A DNA stretch of 64,000 nt from Seison nebaliae (Eukaryota; Rotifera; Pararotatoria; Seisonacea; Seisonidae): assembly GCA_023231475.1 (NCBI GenBank), contig JALJEE010002868.1:1-64000 (forward strand), given 5' to 3'. Below the pieces are notes generated by a model, which worked only from the letters and a program-made list of their open reading frames with translations, was not told where the DNA came from and searched no databases. A program made the position numbers and the translations under genes. Of the stretch, positions 13,331-25,910 are shown piece after piece. Within the stretch, counting starts at the first letter, position 1. Each line of letters begins with the position of its first letter.

Positions 13331-14429
13331 ATGACTGATGAATGTATTGGCACGTTTCGAACAGGAGGCCTTATCAATGGAACGAAGAGTTCGATATCTT
13401 TATCAATAAACAAGATGGATGAAATGATGAATGAGGAAATCGATCGATTGCGAAGTGAGTTAGAAGAAGCGGGAGAGAAGATATTTGAACGTGATAAACA
13501 GATTGAGGCGTTGATCAAGGTACAGGAGAAATTGGAGAAAGAGTATACCGAATTATCGGCCGCCGTTTTCGAAGAGGCCAATAAACAAATGAACTCGATG
13601 AAATTGAAAGAGATGTCAGCACATGAGGAGAAGAAGAATGCCGAAATGAAAGTTTTGATTGTTTTGAATAATTTATTAAAATTTGATAGGAATTTTTCAG
13701 ATCGAATGTATGACTACCGAATTACACCGTCTCAATCGTATAATTAAGGAAGAGACAATAAAGAAATCTGATTCGATGCCAAAAGTTTCCATTGAGTTCT
13801 CCGTCTCATCTCATCTCATCTCATTCCAATTGTCAGTTCTTCGGATCGTCTCAAATCTCTCCACAGGTCAGTTCTCACTCATTCATCATCATATCTATTT
13901 ACATTTTTACCATCTCATGTTTATTTTATTCAGTCCAATTTATCATCAGGTGCTCTATCGAACTCATCCTTCATTTCTTTCGTTCGTCGACATCGAGACA
14001 AACCGAAAAGTCATCGGAGAAATCATTCTAGTTTCATATCCTCCTTCACCGGATCCACTTTCTCCATTAACGATCTGTCAGATAAACAAATTTCGAATGT
14101 GGAAAGTTCATTTTTTATTAATTCAATTTCTCGTCTCTTAAATAATTTTTAGTTGAAGAAGATTTCGTCATCGAGACTAATCTCAAATGCATTTCTGATA
14201 TTAATTACAAGAAAAATTTAGAATGTTACAATGCGAAATTTCAAGTTAATTTTTTTTAATTTTTCTTCTTGCTCTTGTCGACGTTGCTTGGGTGTTTGGG
14301 ACGACGACAAAACAGAAAGAGTTTAAGAAATTTATTATAAAAACAATTTCTCCTTTTCTCTCGGGTATTTCGTTGTCAGTTGAAGGAAAGTTGTTTATAT
14401 TTCAAATTGTTTCTCGATTGGAAACGTAA
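13331..14429 (+). CDS. Rabin8/GRAB-like Rab guanine-nucleotide exchange factor (Sec2 domain)
   Basis: Proposed exons: 13331-13651, 13701-13784, 13837-13866, 13934-14105, 14153-14244 and 14316-14429 (about 270 aa). The first two are well supported, the last three are tentative. Residues about 35-125 form the Sec2-type coiled coil: RLRSELEEAGEKIFERDKQI, then EKEYTELSAAVFEEANKQMN, which closely follows the Rabin8/RAB3IL1 signature EEYEELTASLFEEAHKMV; exon 2 continues it with ECMTTELHRLNRII. In animals and fungi this domain activates Rab8/Sec4-class GTPases for exocytosis and ciliary membrane delivery. The conserved C-terminal half of Rabin8 proteins is not clearly recognisable here. Either it is highly diverged or my later exons are wrong. 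The first three and the last two introns are 49-71 nt. The ATG at 13331 is the first in-frame Met; a further upstream exon cannot be excluded. Confidence 0.7.
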
Positions 14430-16700
14430 CACTAATAAAAAGCAAATAATCGGAAAAGATTTCCAGTCAAATCCATTCCTTCTCACTTTATATGATCTAA
14501 TCAAATCAGTTATTCCCATAGATGGCGATATAGTTTATTTTTATTAATTTATCATCTAATTCATCTCATGACTTTTTTTTTTGTTAAGTTCACTTCATTA
14601 TTCCACTCCATCATCACTCATACCATCGATATTCAACCATTAAGGTTTCCTCTCCATCTTAATTCATCACCATGTCTCCAACATGACCATTTTTGTCCAC
14701 TCCAGGAAAAATAAGAACAATGATAATAATTTTACTCATTCAATGAAATTAGACGAAAGTTGTAAACTAATTGAAATTAGTGAAGAAACGAGAAATAAAG
14801 TTTAGTTTGAAATTATTTTGCTATTAATCTCTTCTGAAGATCATCGCAATTTGTAATCTGATCGATTATCTGAAATACATCGCGACGGAAGTGGTGAAGT
14901 GTAATGAGATTGAAATGTACGCTCGAATAATACAACATCTCTCAATCTGCTTATTAAGTAAATTTGACTTTTTTTTCTACTAAAATACTTTTCAGAGAGT
15001 TAAAACCGATTTTTTTTTCAATTTTACACACAATTTACACATTTTAACACAATCAACACATCCATCGCCCACTCGAATGTGATTTTAATTAATTTCCCGA
15101 TTTTTTCCCATTCCACATTGACCCGTATCTACTTAATAACGTATATATACATTGTGCATATTCTTCGTTCTTGTTCATTATTCACTGGACCTATAAAGTT
15201 TATTTAGTCGTCAAATTTCATTAAATAAAAATTTTCATATAAAGAAAAAAATCGATTATTTTATGGTTGTGACACAGTCCGCGTGATTGAGGACGTGGCT
15301 GGAGTTGGGAAGCATGATTTCAAGGTGAGTTTGGATTCTAATAAAACTTTCTTTCTAATAGTTCAACATTTGAGATGAGATTTTCTCCAGAGAGTTATGA
15401 CACGAAGAAAATATTTGACGAGATTGTTTTAGAATAATATGAATATCTTCGTCGCTGCCATGACGACGAGATGAAAAGAAGTCGGTCAAAAGATGATATT
15501 AACATAAATTATAGGAAAGGTATTACTCGAACTAATTTAAGAATGGACAATACTCGCGAAATGTGAGGAGATGGACTCAGAGTTGATGGGCGTTGGTTGA
15601 CTAGAATTGCCAATGTTATTGTTCGAATGTTGATGGTAAATGTTTATAGTTCTCATCTGACGGATGAATTTTGGACATTCAACGAATTCTAGTGAATTAC
15701 GAGAAAACATTCTTTCCAATTGTCATGGAAACTCATGTTTTTCTCACATACCATCATCTTCTTTGGAGTAGAATGAATTGCGAATAGATTGTTATTTGGT
15801 GTTCGAATATGTTGTCGGTTGCATAATAATTGTATTAAGGGCAGTATAAATTATTAAGTCCTGTTTCATTGATTATCGTCATCCTTCATTCATTCTCACT
15901 CTTATATCTTCTCGTTGAGAAACGGGAGACTTCTGTTTTCCTTTTCACTTCCAAGAAACATCTCCAGGAAATATCAAACTTTCATATTTCTCATGTCGGC
16001 TTTCCTTCCTATTTTGCTACGTCGCTCACTCTGCTTACTGTACGAATGGGGAACCGACTGATTGGGAGTCGAGCAAGCAGCTTATAGTAAGCCTCCTAAG
16101 CAATTCACTTCTTTCCTTGAGAAATATTCGTTTCTTCCTTTACGGAAGTCTTTTGCTTTACTAACAAAACAAAGTGGTAAATATGCAAATACAACTATTC
16201 CAATAATACTTTCACTTTGTTTAATTGAGGTCACATCATTGCCTGTTACGTAGAGTTTACTGTTCTACATGTACGTATTCCCCCCCGTACCTTACTTGCG
16301 CTCACATACATGTCGCGGGTGAACCTTACGTGAAAGAATCTCATCGAATACTTCTATAGGTACATCCACTAATTTTCTGAAGGAATTACTCACTAACTTT
16401 GGTTCAATTCTTCCGATTTACAATAACCATTTCTTCCTCACTTCTTCTTCTCCTTCTTCTTCTTATACCTATTAGAGAATAAAACGTTATTACCATTTCT
16501 TCTCTCTCTTTCTCTCTCTCTCTGTTTCGCACAAACCGATTCATATATGAGATTGAATATGAATTTCTTTCTATTCGTCTTCAAATAATCAGAGAATAGA
16601 AAACTTAATTCTCCCAGTAGGCGAGCTAGCTAACGTGGTGAGCCAAGGTGAAAATTTTTATTTTCAAATTGAACAAACCTACGTCAACTCTTCTCAGTCA
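14430..16700. other. Intergenic / 5' region of the STK33-like gene
   Basis: No complete gene is recognised. A canonical donor-like AAG|GTGAGT sits at 15,325, just after an ATG (ATGATTTCAAG), and could end a short 5' exon. I found no partner acceptor in a compatible frame. A CT-rich tract lies at about 16,440-16,525. Confidence 0.4.
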
Positions 16701-18745
16701 ATGACATTGAAAAAAATTCCACATATTCGTCTCAATGATGACAATGAAGTGTTCGAATCGTTTGCTCGTATGAGCGAACTGGGTAAAGGTGCATTTGGTC
16801 AAGTCTTCCACGTAATAGAATGTACGACGAGAGAGAATTACGCTATGAAGATTATTAGGAAACATAAAGTTTGATTCGATTGACAGGAAATTTCCATTTG
16901 CTCGCCATCAATCTTTAGATCGGCAGTCGTGAAGCAATATCTCTGAGTAATGAAATTGAGATATTGAAGAAAGTGAATCATCCGAACCTCCTTCGAATTT
17001 TTCGAGTGATTGAAACTCGTAAAAATGTTTATTTGATAACGGAATTATGTAACGGTGGTGAATTGGGCAGTGTTCTGAAAAAAAAGACGAAACTACCAGA
17101 GAGAATCGTGAGAAAATTCGTTCAATTGATAGCGAATGCTCTCGCTTATCTCCATAAACATTGTTTGTCGTTTCATCTCTTCTTATTTCTATTACTCCTA
17201 ATTATTAGCTATTGTTCATCGTGATCTGAAATTGGAGAATATTTTGTTAACGATTCCATATTGTGAATCTAACGATTCGGATATAAATCTCAAAGTTTCT
17301 CTTCTCTTAACTCAATTGCGAGAAATAGTAAAAAGATTTCAGATTTCGGTTTAAGTGAAACAAGAGCGACGCTCAATCAATCCGGTTTACTCGACGGTTT
17401 CTGCGGTACCCCCAACTATATGGGTTTCCGACGTCTTTTTAAATTTTTCCAACGATTTCTCTTTGTTTAATAGCTCCCGAAATCATCGACAATAAACATT
17501 ATAGTCAACAATGTGATATTTGGGCTTTCGGAATTATCATTTTCAAATTGTTACCTTACTCATTTAAATTATGGTTCTTTTTGATGGTTCCCTTCCTCGA
17601 CAGATTGGTGGGGAAATATCCGTTTGAACATGACAATTCGTCTCAATTGATGAAATCGATTTGTACGAAAGACGTGAATTGGAAGCAACTTCACATCAGC
17701 GAGGAATGTTTAGATTTATTGAAAAGAACGTTACACAAAGATCCGGCACACAGGATTTGTTCATCCGAAATTCTCAATCATCCATTCTATCAAGTTCCTC
17801 CTCATTTCACTTATTTCATGTTAACGAGGTTGTGATAATTATTAGAACAAAAAATTTACAGAGTGTGACATTCGTCTAACGAAGAACATCATCGAATTGA
17901 TGAGAGAACATAACAACGAGAAGAAATCAGAGAACGTGGTGGAACGGAATAAAAAAATCATCAAATGCTCTTCGGCGAAAACGCGAAAATTCGCGACGAA
18001 TCTTCCATTAAACGTCATATTTCGTCGCGATCGAATGAAGAGTCCCTATCCGAGGAAAGACGTCGAACAACGTATCAAATCGACGAGGGAGAAATATGAG
18101 GCTAAATTCAATTTGAATAATTCGAGAGATTTGAAATTATCTCCCGACTATTTACCGTTAGTGAATGATCGATATAATTGGAGACGGACGAACACTGATC
18201 CGATACGCCGATTACGTTCCGAACAGAATGACGATAAAAAGAATGACTTAACATCCATTCTCAAATCGGACATGAAACGACAAGTCCAAACGTCGATGTC
18301 CACAAATCATCCGATGATGAAGGATGGGGATCATCGGTCACAAGACGTTGATCAATTGAACGAGAAATTGAAAGTGGAATTGAAAGTGAATGTGAGAAGT
18401 AATAATGCACAGAAATTGAGAATGGAAGCAGCGAAGAGACAAATGCAATTATTCTCTTCAGAAGTGAAAGTTTCCAATCGTTTCCTCCCCAAAACCAGAA
18501 AAAGTTCTTCTTCAGCCAAATGTAAAGTTAGAAATTTAAGGAGAAAAACAAATTTAATTAATTTCCAAAGATATCCATCGTTCCAAAACGTACGACTACT
18601 CTACTCGCCACATGTGATAAATGAGATATCCTACAACTGCCTCCCTATAAATAGACATTGTCCATATGAAATTTCTAACATGAACCTCCTCTTCCCTTTC
18701 CCACATTCTCCATCTGTAAAAGCAAATCGGAAGATCGAAATTTAA
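16701..18745 (+). CDS. STK33: STK33-like serine/threonine protein kinase
   Basis: Exons 16701-16868, 16919-17162, 17209-17294, 17336-17423, 17474-17549, 17604-17793 and 17864-18745 join in frame to 577 aa. The kinase domain covers about residues 20-285. It has a glycine loop (GKGAFGQV), the ATP-binding Lys in YAMKII, the catalytic loop VHRDLKLEN, DFG, a GTPNYMAPE activation segment, and YSQQCDIW and DPAHRI in the C-lobe. The blocks VHRDLKLEN, YSQQCDIW and DPAHRI together match STK33 (a CaMK-group kinase, linked to sperm and cilia in vertebrates) better than other CaMK families. A tail of about 290 residues, almost entirely in the last exon, is very basic and Ser-rich, with no known domain. 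I start at ATG 16701, just upstream of the kinase domain; the frame is open further upstream without another ATG. All six introns are 41-70 nt and begin GTT. Confidence 0.85.
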
Positions 18746-18813
18746 GAAAATCGTTTAGTTCTCATTGTGGAAAGAAGTCTCATTCGATCGAAAAATCGTT
18801 TTTTCAACTTCTC

Positions 18814-19344
18814 ATGAAAATGCTCTTCAATTCGTTCGTCACATTACTCGTTTATTTGGTGATGAATGTGCAATCACGTCCCATCGTCACTCAGCCTGAT
18901 GTTCCTTATATCAAGAATTATAATGGAACCATCTCCATCTCATGGCATCGAATGATTGATGACTATATCTCCAAATTATTCTACGATAGGAAGTTGAATG
19001 TTACCGAGGATCTGATCAATAAACCGGAAGTTGACATTATTCACATCGAACCGGATCGACCTTATTTGGACAATTTCGAAAATCTCTCACAACCGGAAAT
19101 GACGATAATGAACGATCTAAATGATGTGATCCATTCGAATAACGAAGTACTTGATCGAGAATCGCATAAAGAAATCATTCCGATATTTGACGGGAAATTC
19201 AATGAAATGAAACAGTTCGATCAGTTTGATGAGGATACGCGCGAGAATTTGGAAGCGATTGAACCGGCGAAGAACAACGATCAACAAATGGATCGAGAAC
19301 AAAGAATATGTTGCAACTCCAACTACTGGCAACCGTTCGCTTAA
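18814..19344 (+). CDS. Putative secreted protein, 176 aa
   Basis: A single-exon ORF from ATG 18814, only 69 bp after the STK33-like stop. The N-terminus is a clear signal peptide (MKMLFNSFVTLLVYLVMNVQ, probable cleavage around residue 21). The remainder is acidic and Asp/Glu/Asn-rich, with candidate N-glycosylation sites (NGT, NVT). The only cysteines in the mature part are an adjacent pair near the C-terminus (RICCNSNYWQPFA). This layout, an acidic spacer followed by a short Cys-containing end, is seen in some peptide-hormone precursors. However, there is no classical KR/RR cleavage site before the end, so I make no functional claim. The close spacing suggests it could share transcription with, or be a neighbour of, the kinase. 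Confidence 0.6.
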   Translation: MKMLFNSFVTLLVYLVMNVQSRPIVTQPDVPYIKNYNGTISISWHRMIDDYISKLFYDRKLNVTEDLINKPEVDIIHIEPDRPYLDNFENLSQPEMTIMNDLNDVIHSNNEVLDRESHKEIIPIFDGKFNEMKQFDQFDEDTRENLEAIEPAKNNDQQMDREQRICCNSNYWQPFA

Positions 19345-20005
19345 CATAGTATGCGATTAATGAATTAATTGATGATTTTCTCGTTTCCTCTCATTCCGAT
19401 TTGCCAATCGATAATCCATATTTTTTTATTAATTTAATTTCTATTCTAATCAATTTATTTATTTGATGCGTGATCGATCGGATCGATCGATTTGTTAGTT
19501 TCAAAAAAAAATTTTTAAGTTTATTAATTAACAGATATGAATTGATACATATGCAAGAATGAATGAATGAATGAATGAATGAGTGAATGAAATGAAATGA
19601 AAAGAAAGGAAAGATGAAGGAAAGTTCCATAAGAGAATAATTGGATCATATAATGATGAACTTAGTTTTATTGAATTTAAAATTCACAAGATAAAAGGGA
19701 AATTTGAAAAGACTGTTTCATCACTACAACCAGATATGTAATATGATTATTGACGGTGGAAGTTGATGTCCGGAACGACATAATATTAGGGCCGAATATG
19801 AATCGATTATTATTATGGAAATTAGAAAAGAAGAAATTGTTGTTTCGCTTGGTCGATATGAGAAATTTTGGGTTGTATATATGATGTGTGGGCGGTTGTG
19901 TGTGCTGTTGTATAAATGTGTGTGTTTATTTGTGAAATGGTTTCTTTAAAATTGAAAATGATTTAAAAGGTTTAAAACGTTTGTGTGTGTGCATGTGTGT
20001 GTCTC

Positions 20006-20029
20006 TGTGTGTGTGTGTGTGTGTGTGTG
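20006..20029. repeat. (TG)n microsatellite
   Basis: An uninterrupted TG dinucleotide run inside a longer interrupted TG-rich stretch that begins near 19,981. Confidence 0.9.
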
Positions 20030-21308
20030 AAGAAAGATGGAAATGTGGGAATCGATCACGATCATGGAGCAAGAGAGTTAAAGATCAATAGAATAAGATT
20101 TAGATAACTGTTCGGAGAGAATTACATGTTTACTCTGTATAAAATTGAAGATTTCCTGTTGTGATGTGCTAGGAAAGGGAGAGAAGAAGGGCGAAAAAAA
20201 ATTTGACTTTACAATCATCCGATTCCGGTTACTGTTGTTGTTTGTGTGGTTCACTTGTGAAAATGATAATTCGAAAGTAAAAGTAGGAAATGAAATTAAT
20301 GTTCGGAGGAATGGAATGAGATCACATCTGAATGAAATGGTGAAAGTAAATGGAAATTGTTTAAAATCAAATTTATCAATAATTATCTAATTTAGGATTG
20401 ATGTGTTGATTGAAGTGATAATAAGAATAATAATAAAAATAAGAATAAAATCCATCAAATCTAATTCTGTCTATTGGCGTTCTTATTATGTTTTCGTTTT
20501 TCATGATAATTGTCTGTCTCGATATGTTTAGTGGAGAATGAGTAAAATTTCATTTTATGCAAATAACTTCATGATGATAATGATGATGATGATGATGATG
20601 AAATCATCGAGTCCTATTCGATAAGACACGAGGAAGAATGAGAGAAAAACGTTGAAGTTTTTTCTTCATACTACAACTACAAGAAAGATGAACCAATTTT
20701 TAGTCATCGCCAACTGCACGAAAATTGAGAGAATTAACTAAGAGAATGAATCGATAAGAGTTTTTGAATAAATTTCATTCAAATAATATTTTTAATCGAT
20801 TATCGATTGTTGTGTGAAATATATAAATCATCAACGAACGACAGCTGCCGAATCGGGACTAATCGGCGAATGAGTTCTCGATCGATTGGGGATGGTGAAA
20901 AGGGAAATGAAACAAATTTCTAATCTAATGAAAAGACAAATATGGTGTGTTTGAAACGAATCAATAAATTGGAAAATGAGAGAAATTAGAAAAATAATTT
21001 GACTTGTTCTCTTTGATAGAATAAAAAGAAAGAAAATGATAACAACGGTGATGGTGATTGGGAGTCGTGTCGAATGATAATAGTCGTGTTGAGGAGATGG
21101 TGGGCGGGTGGTTTGGAAGAGTTGTCTACCTTATTCATTAAATAATTGATCACCGAGAAGAGGGTTTTCATACGGAAACACATTTTATTTGTTTATCCTT
21201 TTTTTTATTGTTGAAATGAAGACTTGCAATTTGCTAGACTGCTGATGATGATTATTATTATTAATAATTATAATGTTATGGTAGAGTTTGAAGTAATGAA
21301 GATGACAA

Positions 21309-21309
<1 letters not shown>

Positions 21310-21339
<30 letters not shown>
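21310..21339. repeat. (GAT)n microsatellite
   Basis: Ten perfect GAT/ATG trinucleotides in the 3' flank of the minus-strand Q-rich gene. Confidence 0.9.
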
Positions 21340-21340
<1 letters not shown>

Positions 21341-21427
21341 GGAATAGATACCGGGAAATGTTGATGATGTTGTGTAAGAAGTTTTTCGTAAAAGTTGGAA
21401 GGAGAGATGGAACAAAGACAGTTCCGA

Positions 21428-24400
21428 TCAGTAAATCGAAAGAATACCATCATCACCTTTCCTCGCCCTCACCATATCCTCCTCATACGTAGTGATGGAC
21501 CACTGCTCCGGATTGTTGATGACTGGCGACGATTGAGCAGACGACGATGTAGATGAGGAATAATTGGAGGCGGATGAAACACTTTGTGGTGAGTACAGAG
21601 AGTCATTCGACATAGTATGAAAGAGAGTGGAGGCTGTCACTGTCGTTGATGATTGTGAGAAATATGATGATGATGTTGATAATGTTGATGATGATGATGA
21701 TGAGGAAATATTATTTACAAATATCTTCTTTGGTGAACTACATCGGAAATGGGAATATTGAGACTTTGAGAAATTATCAAGATCTTCATTATTAATACGA
21801 TCCAATTTCCTTGCTGTCGTCGTCGGTGTTGTTGTTGTGGTTGGATCTTCTTTAATGAGCGGTATTCTAACAGAAAGTAACGGTAGAATGGTGAAGGATG
21901 TTGTTGTTGTTGTTTTCCTATTTGTTCCAATGTTTTCCGTTGATGACGTTTTGGAAGGCGATGATGTTGTTGGAGGTGTTGATGGTGCAATCGATATAAA
22001 TAATGGTTGTGCCCTTTCCTCATATTGATTGGATTGACTTTCCGTTTTATTGTCTCGAGTGGTGGTGGTGGTGGTGTGATCATGAGACGACTCGTCGATT
22101 CTCAAATCGGAGAGAGGAGTACGACGTTCTAATTCATCAATCGGTTCGATGTGTTCTGTAGACGAATATTGACTACGTGCTAGACAAATATCACCAACAC
22201 GAAGTTTGATGCATTTCATTCCATATCGACGTTCCGTCAACGACGGACAAATAGAACACCATTGTTGTGATATCGTATTAAACAACGGTTCTGCTTCCGT
22301 CAAAAAGAGGAAGATCTGTTAGGAAAAGAAAAATAATTGAACTTCATCACAAGAAAGAAATAACTGTTCGATTTGATGTCGTTCCATCATTAACGGACGA
22401 TGAAGGATTTTCTATTGACGTTGACGGACAAATGTTCACATCGATATGAGTCGTTCTTGTCGTGATGGTGGTTGATGTGAGTGGGAGACTAATTGAATCG
22501 GTCATCGAAGTCGTCGAACAAGAAAAGAAAGTTGACGTGGATGTTGTGGTGGTGGAGGAGATGGTGGATGTGGCAGAAAGAAATGATTGAGGAAGTACAT
22601 CCAATTTGAGTTTAACTTGTGATTTGGATCTTCTCAATAATTCGTCGTCTTCACTGGAATCATCTTTCCGGATTAGACAACTCCCACCATTCCCATCACT
22701 CCCACCATAATAATAATCATCTTCGGTCTGTAATGAATCAGAAGATTGTGATGGTGATTCGTCATTCCTCTTCAACGACATAATGGGTGATGGAACTGGA
22801 TCATTCTTGTCCAATTCCATATCAGACAACGAGAGAGAAGAGGAAGATGATGAATCTTTTATAAAAAATTGTTTCTTCAATGTTCTCGTGGGCTGACAAT
22901 GTTGAGACAATTGAGATTCTGCTATCGATTGTTTCGAAGTAGTTGAAGGAGTGGATGTGCCACTGAATTTCACATTTTCTTTTGATGACAACCACAAATG
23001 TTTGTGGTCAATTCGTTTGTGAATGTCGTCTGTTGTACCTTTTCCTAATGACTCACGATTCGTTGTGGAATATAAGAAGGATGATGGCGAGTCGGTCGTT
23101 GATGGTAATTGTGTTGATTTTTGATTAGACAACAAATTTTTCTTTTTCATTTTCCGAAATAGTTTCGAAGAGATTCGTCGTTTTTTCCGATATTTAAATG
23201 ATTTCCTCTTCAATTTCCTCTTATTCTTCGTTATAATCTCCAGAATGCGACAAGCATGTAAACGGATCTTCTTCAATTTCCTCCTCTCGTCTGTTGTCCT
23301 TAAAATAATTTGCTCTATAGTCGGTGTGAGAGTGGCGGTGGTTGGTGTTCGTGGAATGCCACTGAGCGATTGAGACATGGCCAAAGATGGTGAGCCTACG
23401 ATTGTGGTGGATGTGGTTGTATGAACGGTAGTGGAAGAAGGAGGAGTGACAGTGAGTGGAGATTTATTAAAATATTCAGCAGATGAAATGAAATCATCAC
23501 GATGTAATTCCATTATCGATTTTCTGACATTATCCTGAAGTTGAATAATATTATCGGAATTGAAAACGCGAAACGGATCGATTGGGAAACATTTGGATGA
23601 CGATCGTTTCGCTGAGGATTGTGTCGTTGGTGATTTCTTTTCTGATTTCTCCCATTTCCGTTGACGATTCTCCTTGTTCGATCGATCACTTCTCAATCTC
23701 TCGTCGTCATTACTCTCCATCATTCGTTCATCGGTTGACACTGGAGATATATTTTCAAAGTTCGTTCCACATGTCAATTCAGAAGTCTCTTCTGGGTTCT
23801 CTTGTCGTTGTTGTTGTTCGAGTAAATATCGATATAAAGAACTCAACAATTCTTTATCGGTCGATGATGTAGTAGTAGTGATGGCAGTTTGACTGGTAGT
23901 TGTGACATTTGTGACGATTGAATGAGAGAGATCTGATGAGAAAGTGGAATTCGACTGGTTCTCACGTTCAGTTGAGAGATTACTTCCATGGAAATTCTGC
24001 AAGAGGAACGTGAGAGCATCGGACAAGCGTTTGGACAGATATGAATATTCAGCTGTTTGAGAACTAGTCTCGGTGTGTGTACGAGTGCGACTGGATTGTG
24101 AAATTGTGCTAGATCTGCCTATTTCCTCCAATTGATGAGATTCATCTTTTTCTAATGACATGTCGCTGGTGCTCGTCCAATGATGGATAGATGATGTGGA
24201 TCGATGCTGTTCTATTTGAGGGAGTTGTGACAAATTATATGAATGAGATTGACAATATTGAAGTGGATTAGATGGGTGGGATTGATATGATGACGATGAT
24301 GATAATTCGACTTGTTGCTTCTCCTCCTCCTCCTTACTTCGACTACTCCTCAATTGACTTAACGTTCTCAACAATTCATTCGAGATCGATTCATCCAATA

Positions 24401-25363
24401 AATTGAGTTCGATAGAATCTGATGGTTGTTCGTCGGTCGACTGTTCACGTTGAGGAGAATAATGTGATTTTGGTTGGGACACACCTCTTCGTTTCGTTAT
24501 GAGACCCTCGATGAATTTCTGTCGCTGTTCCAACATTTTTGATTGGCGAATCCCTGAGAAGGAAGCCGTCGTACTAGTTGAAAGATATGAGTGTAATATG
24601 GAATCAGATAAATCTGGTCGTTTCTCTGATGATTTCGATACATGTTTATAGGACTGCTCTAATCTTAATGAAGTGGGAGATTGGTGTTGTTGTTGTTGTT
24701 GATGATGATGATGATGATGATGTTGTTGTTGTTGTTGTTGACGAATAGGATACTGTTGCTGCAATTGCTGTCTGAGGGAAGCATGAGGTAAATGACGAGA
24801 CGATGAATCATATCGAACAGATTCACTCGATGGATTGAAATCGGATTGAAGGAGTTCGGTTGTTAAATCGATTGGATTTTGATGTTGGAGAGAAGTTTGT
24901 ACATAAATTGACGACAAAACGTTGGAGAGATGAGATGGTATCATGCTCTTGGATGTGGTGATGGTGGGGAAGAAGGATGAAGTTGTGATGATTCGAGTGA
25001 TAGAACGATGATGGTCAAAAGATGATTGACGTGATGATTGTTCTCTCAATTGTTCGTGTCTCTGCGTGTCATACGACAAGATAGAAGGCGATGTTGCAGT
25101 TCTATTGATAGCAGAAGATATCGGTGATAACTGAGAAGATGATGACGATAAAGAAAACGGTCTAACAGATCTATCCTGACCATAACCCTGATGATATGCT
25201 GTTGAATATAAACATGGTGTAGTCGTTGAGAGAGATGGTATACTTTGATGTTTTAATTGTTCTTTTCGTTCTTGATGATAATGACGTTGTTGTTGTTGTT
25301 GTTGTTGATGGTGATAATGATGAAGAGGATTGTGTCCAATATGTTGTTCATATGAATATCTAA

Positions 25364-25402
<39 letters not shown>

Positions 25403-25910
25403 GGTACTGGTGCTGTTGCTGGTGGTGTTGTTGTGGAAAGAGTAGATTGGATGTAGTGAATGAAACGAAATTGCCTATTTGATGTTCACATCCCGGTGGA
25501 CGTTGTTGTTGTTGAGATGGATAATTTAATTGTTGATGTAACTGATGTTTAACATTAGTTGGTTGATATGTGGACGCGGGATGTTGTCCCGTTATATTGA
25601 AATAAGAAATATTAGGATTGATAACTGTTGTTGTTGTGGGTGGTGGTGGTGGTGGTGCTGCTGATGGTGTGGTAGTTATAGTAGAATGAGTAAGATTGAT
25701 GGATGTACCTGATAGGAGTGTTGTAATGATTCTTGAACATAAAGTGGGAACAGTGAATGATGGAGTAATAGTTGCACTAGTATTAGTTGTAGTAGAGATG
25801 GGATTATTAGAGCCACTTACTCGCAATGATGATGAGGATGATGATGATAACTTTTCCGACTTTGAACAACCGTGCTCATTGTCATATTCATTCTGTTTTC
25901 TTCCACTCAT
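21428..25910 (-). CDS. Large Q/H/S/T-rich protein, probably nuclear
   Basis: Two exons, 25910-22365 and 22315-21428, separated by a 49-nt intron beginning GTT, give about 1,477 aa. Start is ATG 25910. The protein is dominated by low-complexity sequence: Ser/Thr-rich ends, a proline run near residue 90, and poly-Gln and mixed Gln/His tracts near residues 165-185, 200-215 and 395-415. Two parts look ordered. One is a highly basic stretch at about residues 873-923 (for example KNKRKLKRKSFKYRKKRR), a likely nuclear localisation or nucleic-acid-binding segment. The other is a short conserved-looking block at the start of exon 2 with WCSICPSL and RYGMKCIKLRVGDICLA. This composition is typical of transcriptional co-regulators, but I cannot name the family. 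A few Gln tracts are pure CAA on the coding strand, so length variation is likely. Confidence 0.7.

Larger units (their letters stand above)
19345..21427. other. Intergenic with several microsatellites
   Basis: No coding exon is seen. It holds an (AATG)n tract at about 19,557-19,600, TG-rich repeats at about 19,915-20,029 (the longest run near 20,006-20,029), a (GAT)n at about 20,571-20,602 and another (GAT)n at about 21,310-21,339. ORFs over these repeats are low-complexity artefacts. Confidence 0.7.

Noticed and set aside
20145-20390. 81-codon ORF with a hydrophobic run
   Set aside because: It starts with TTG, has no ATG upstream of the hydrophobic segment, no intron/exon context and repeat-like surroundings.
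24695-24740. CRISPR-like repeats in the Q/H-rich region
   Set aside because: These are in-frame CAA/CAT codon repeats encoding Gln/His tracts in a eukaryotic gene; there are no spacers.
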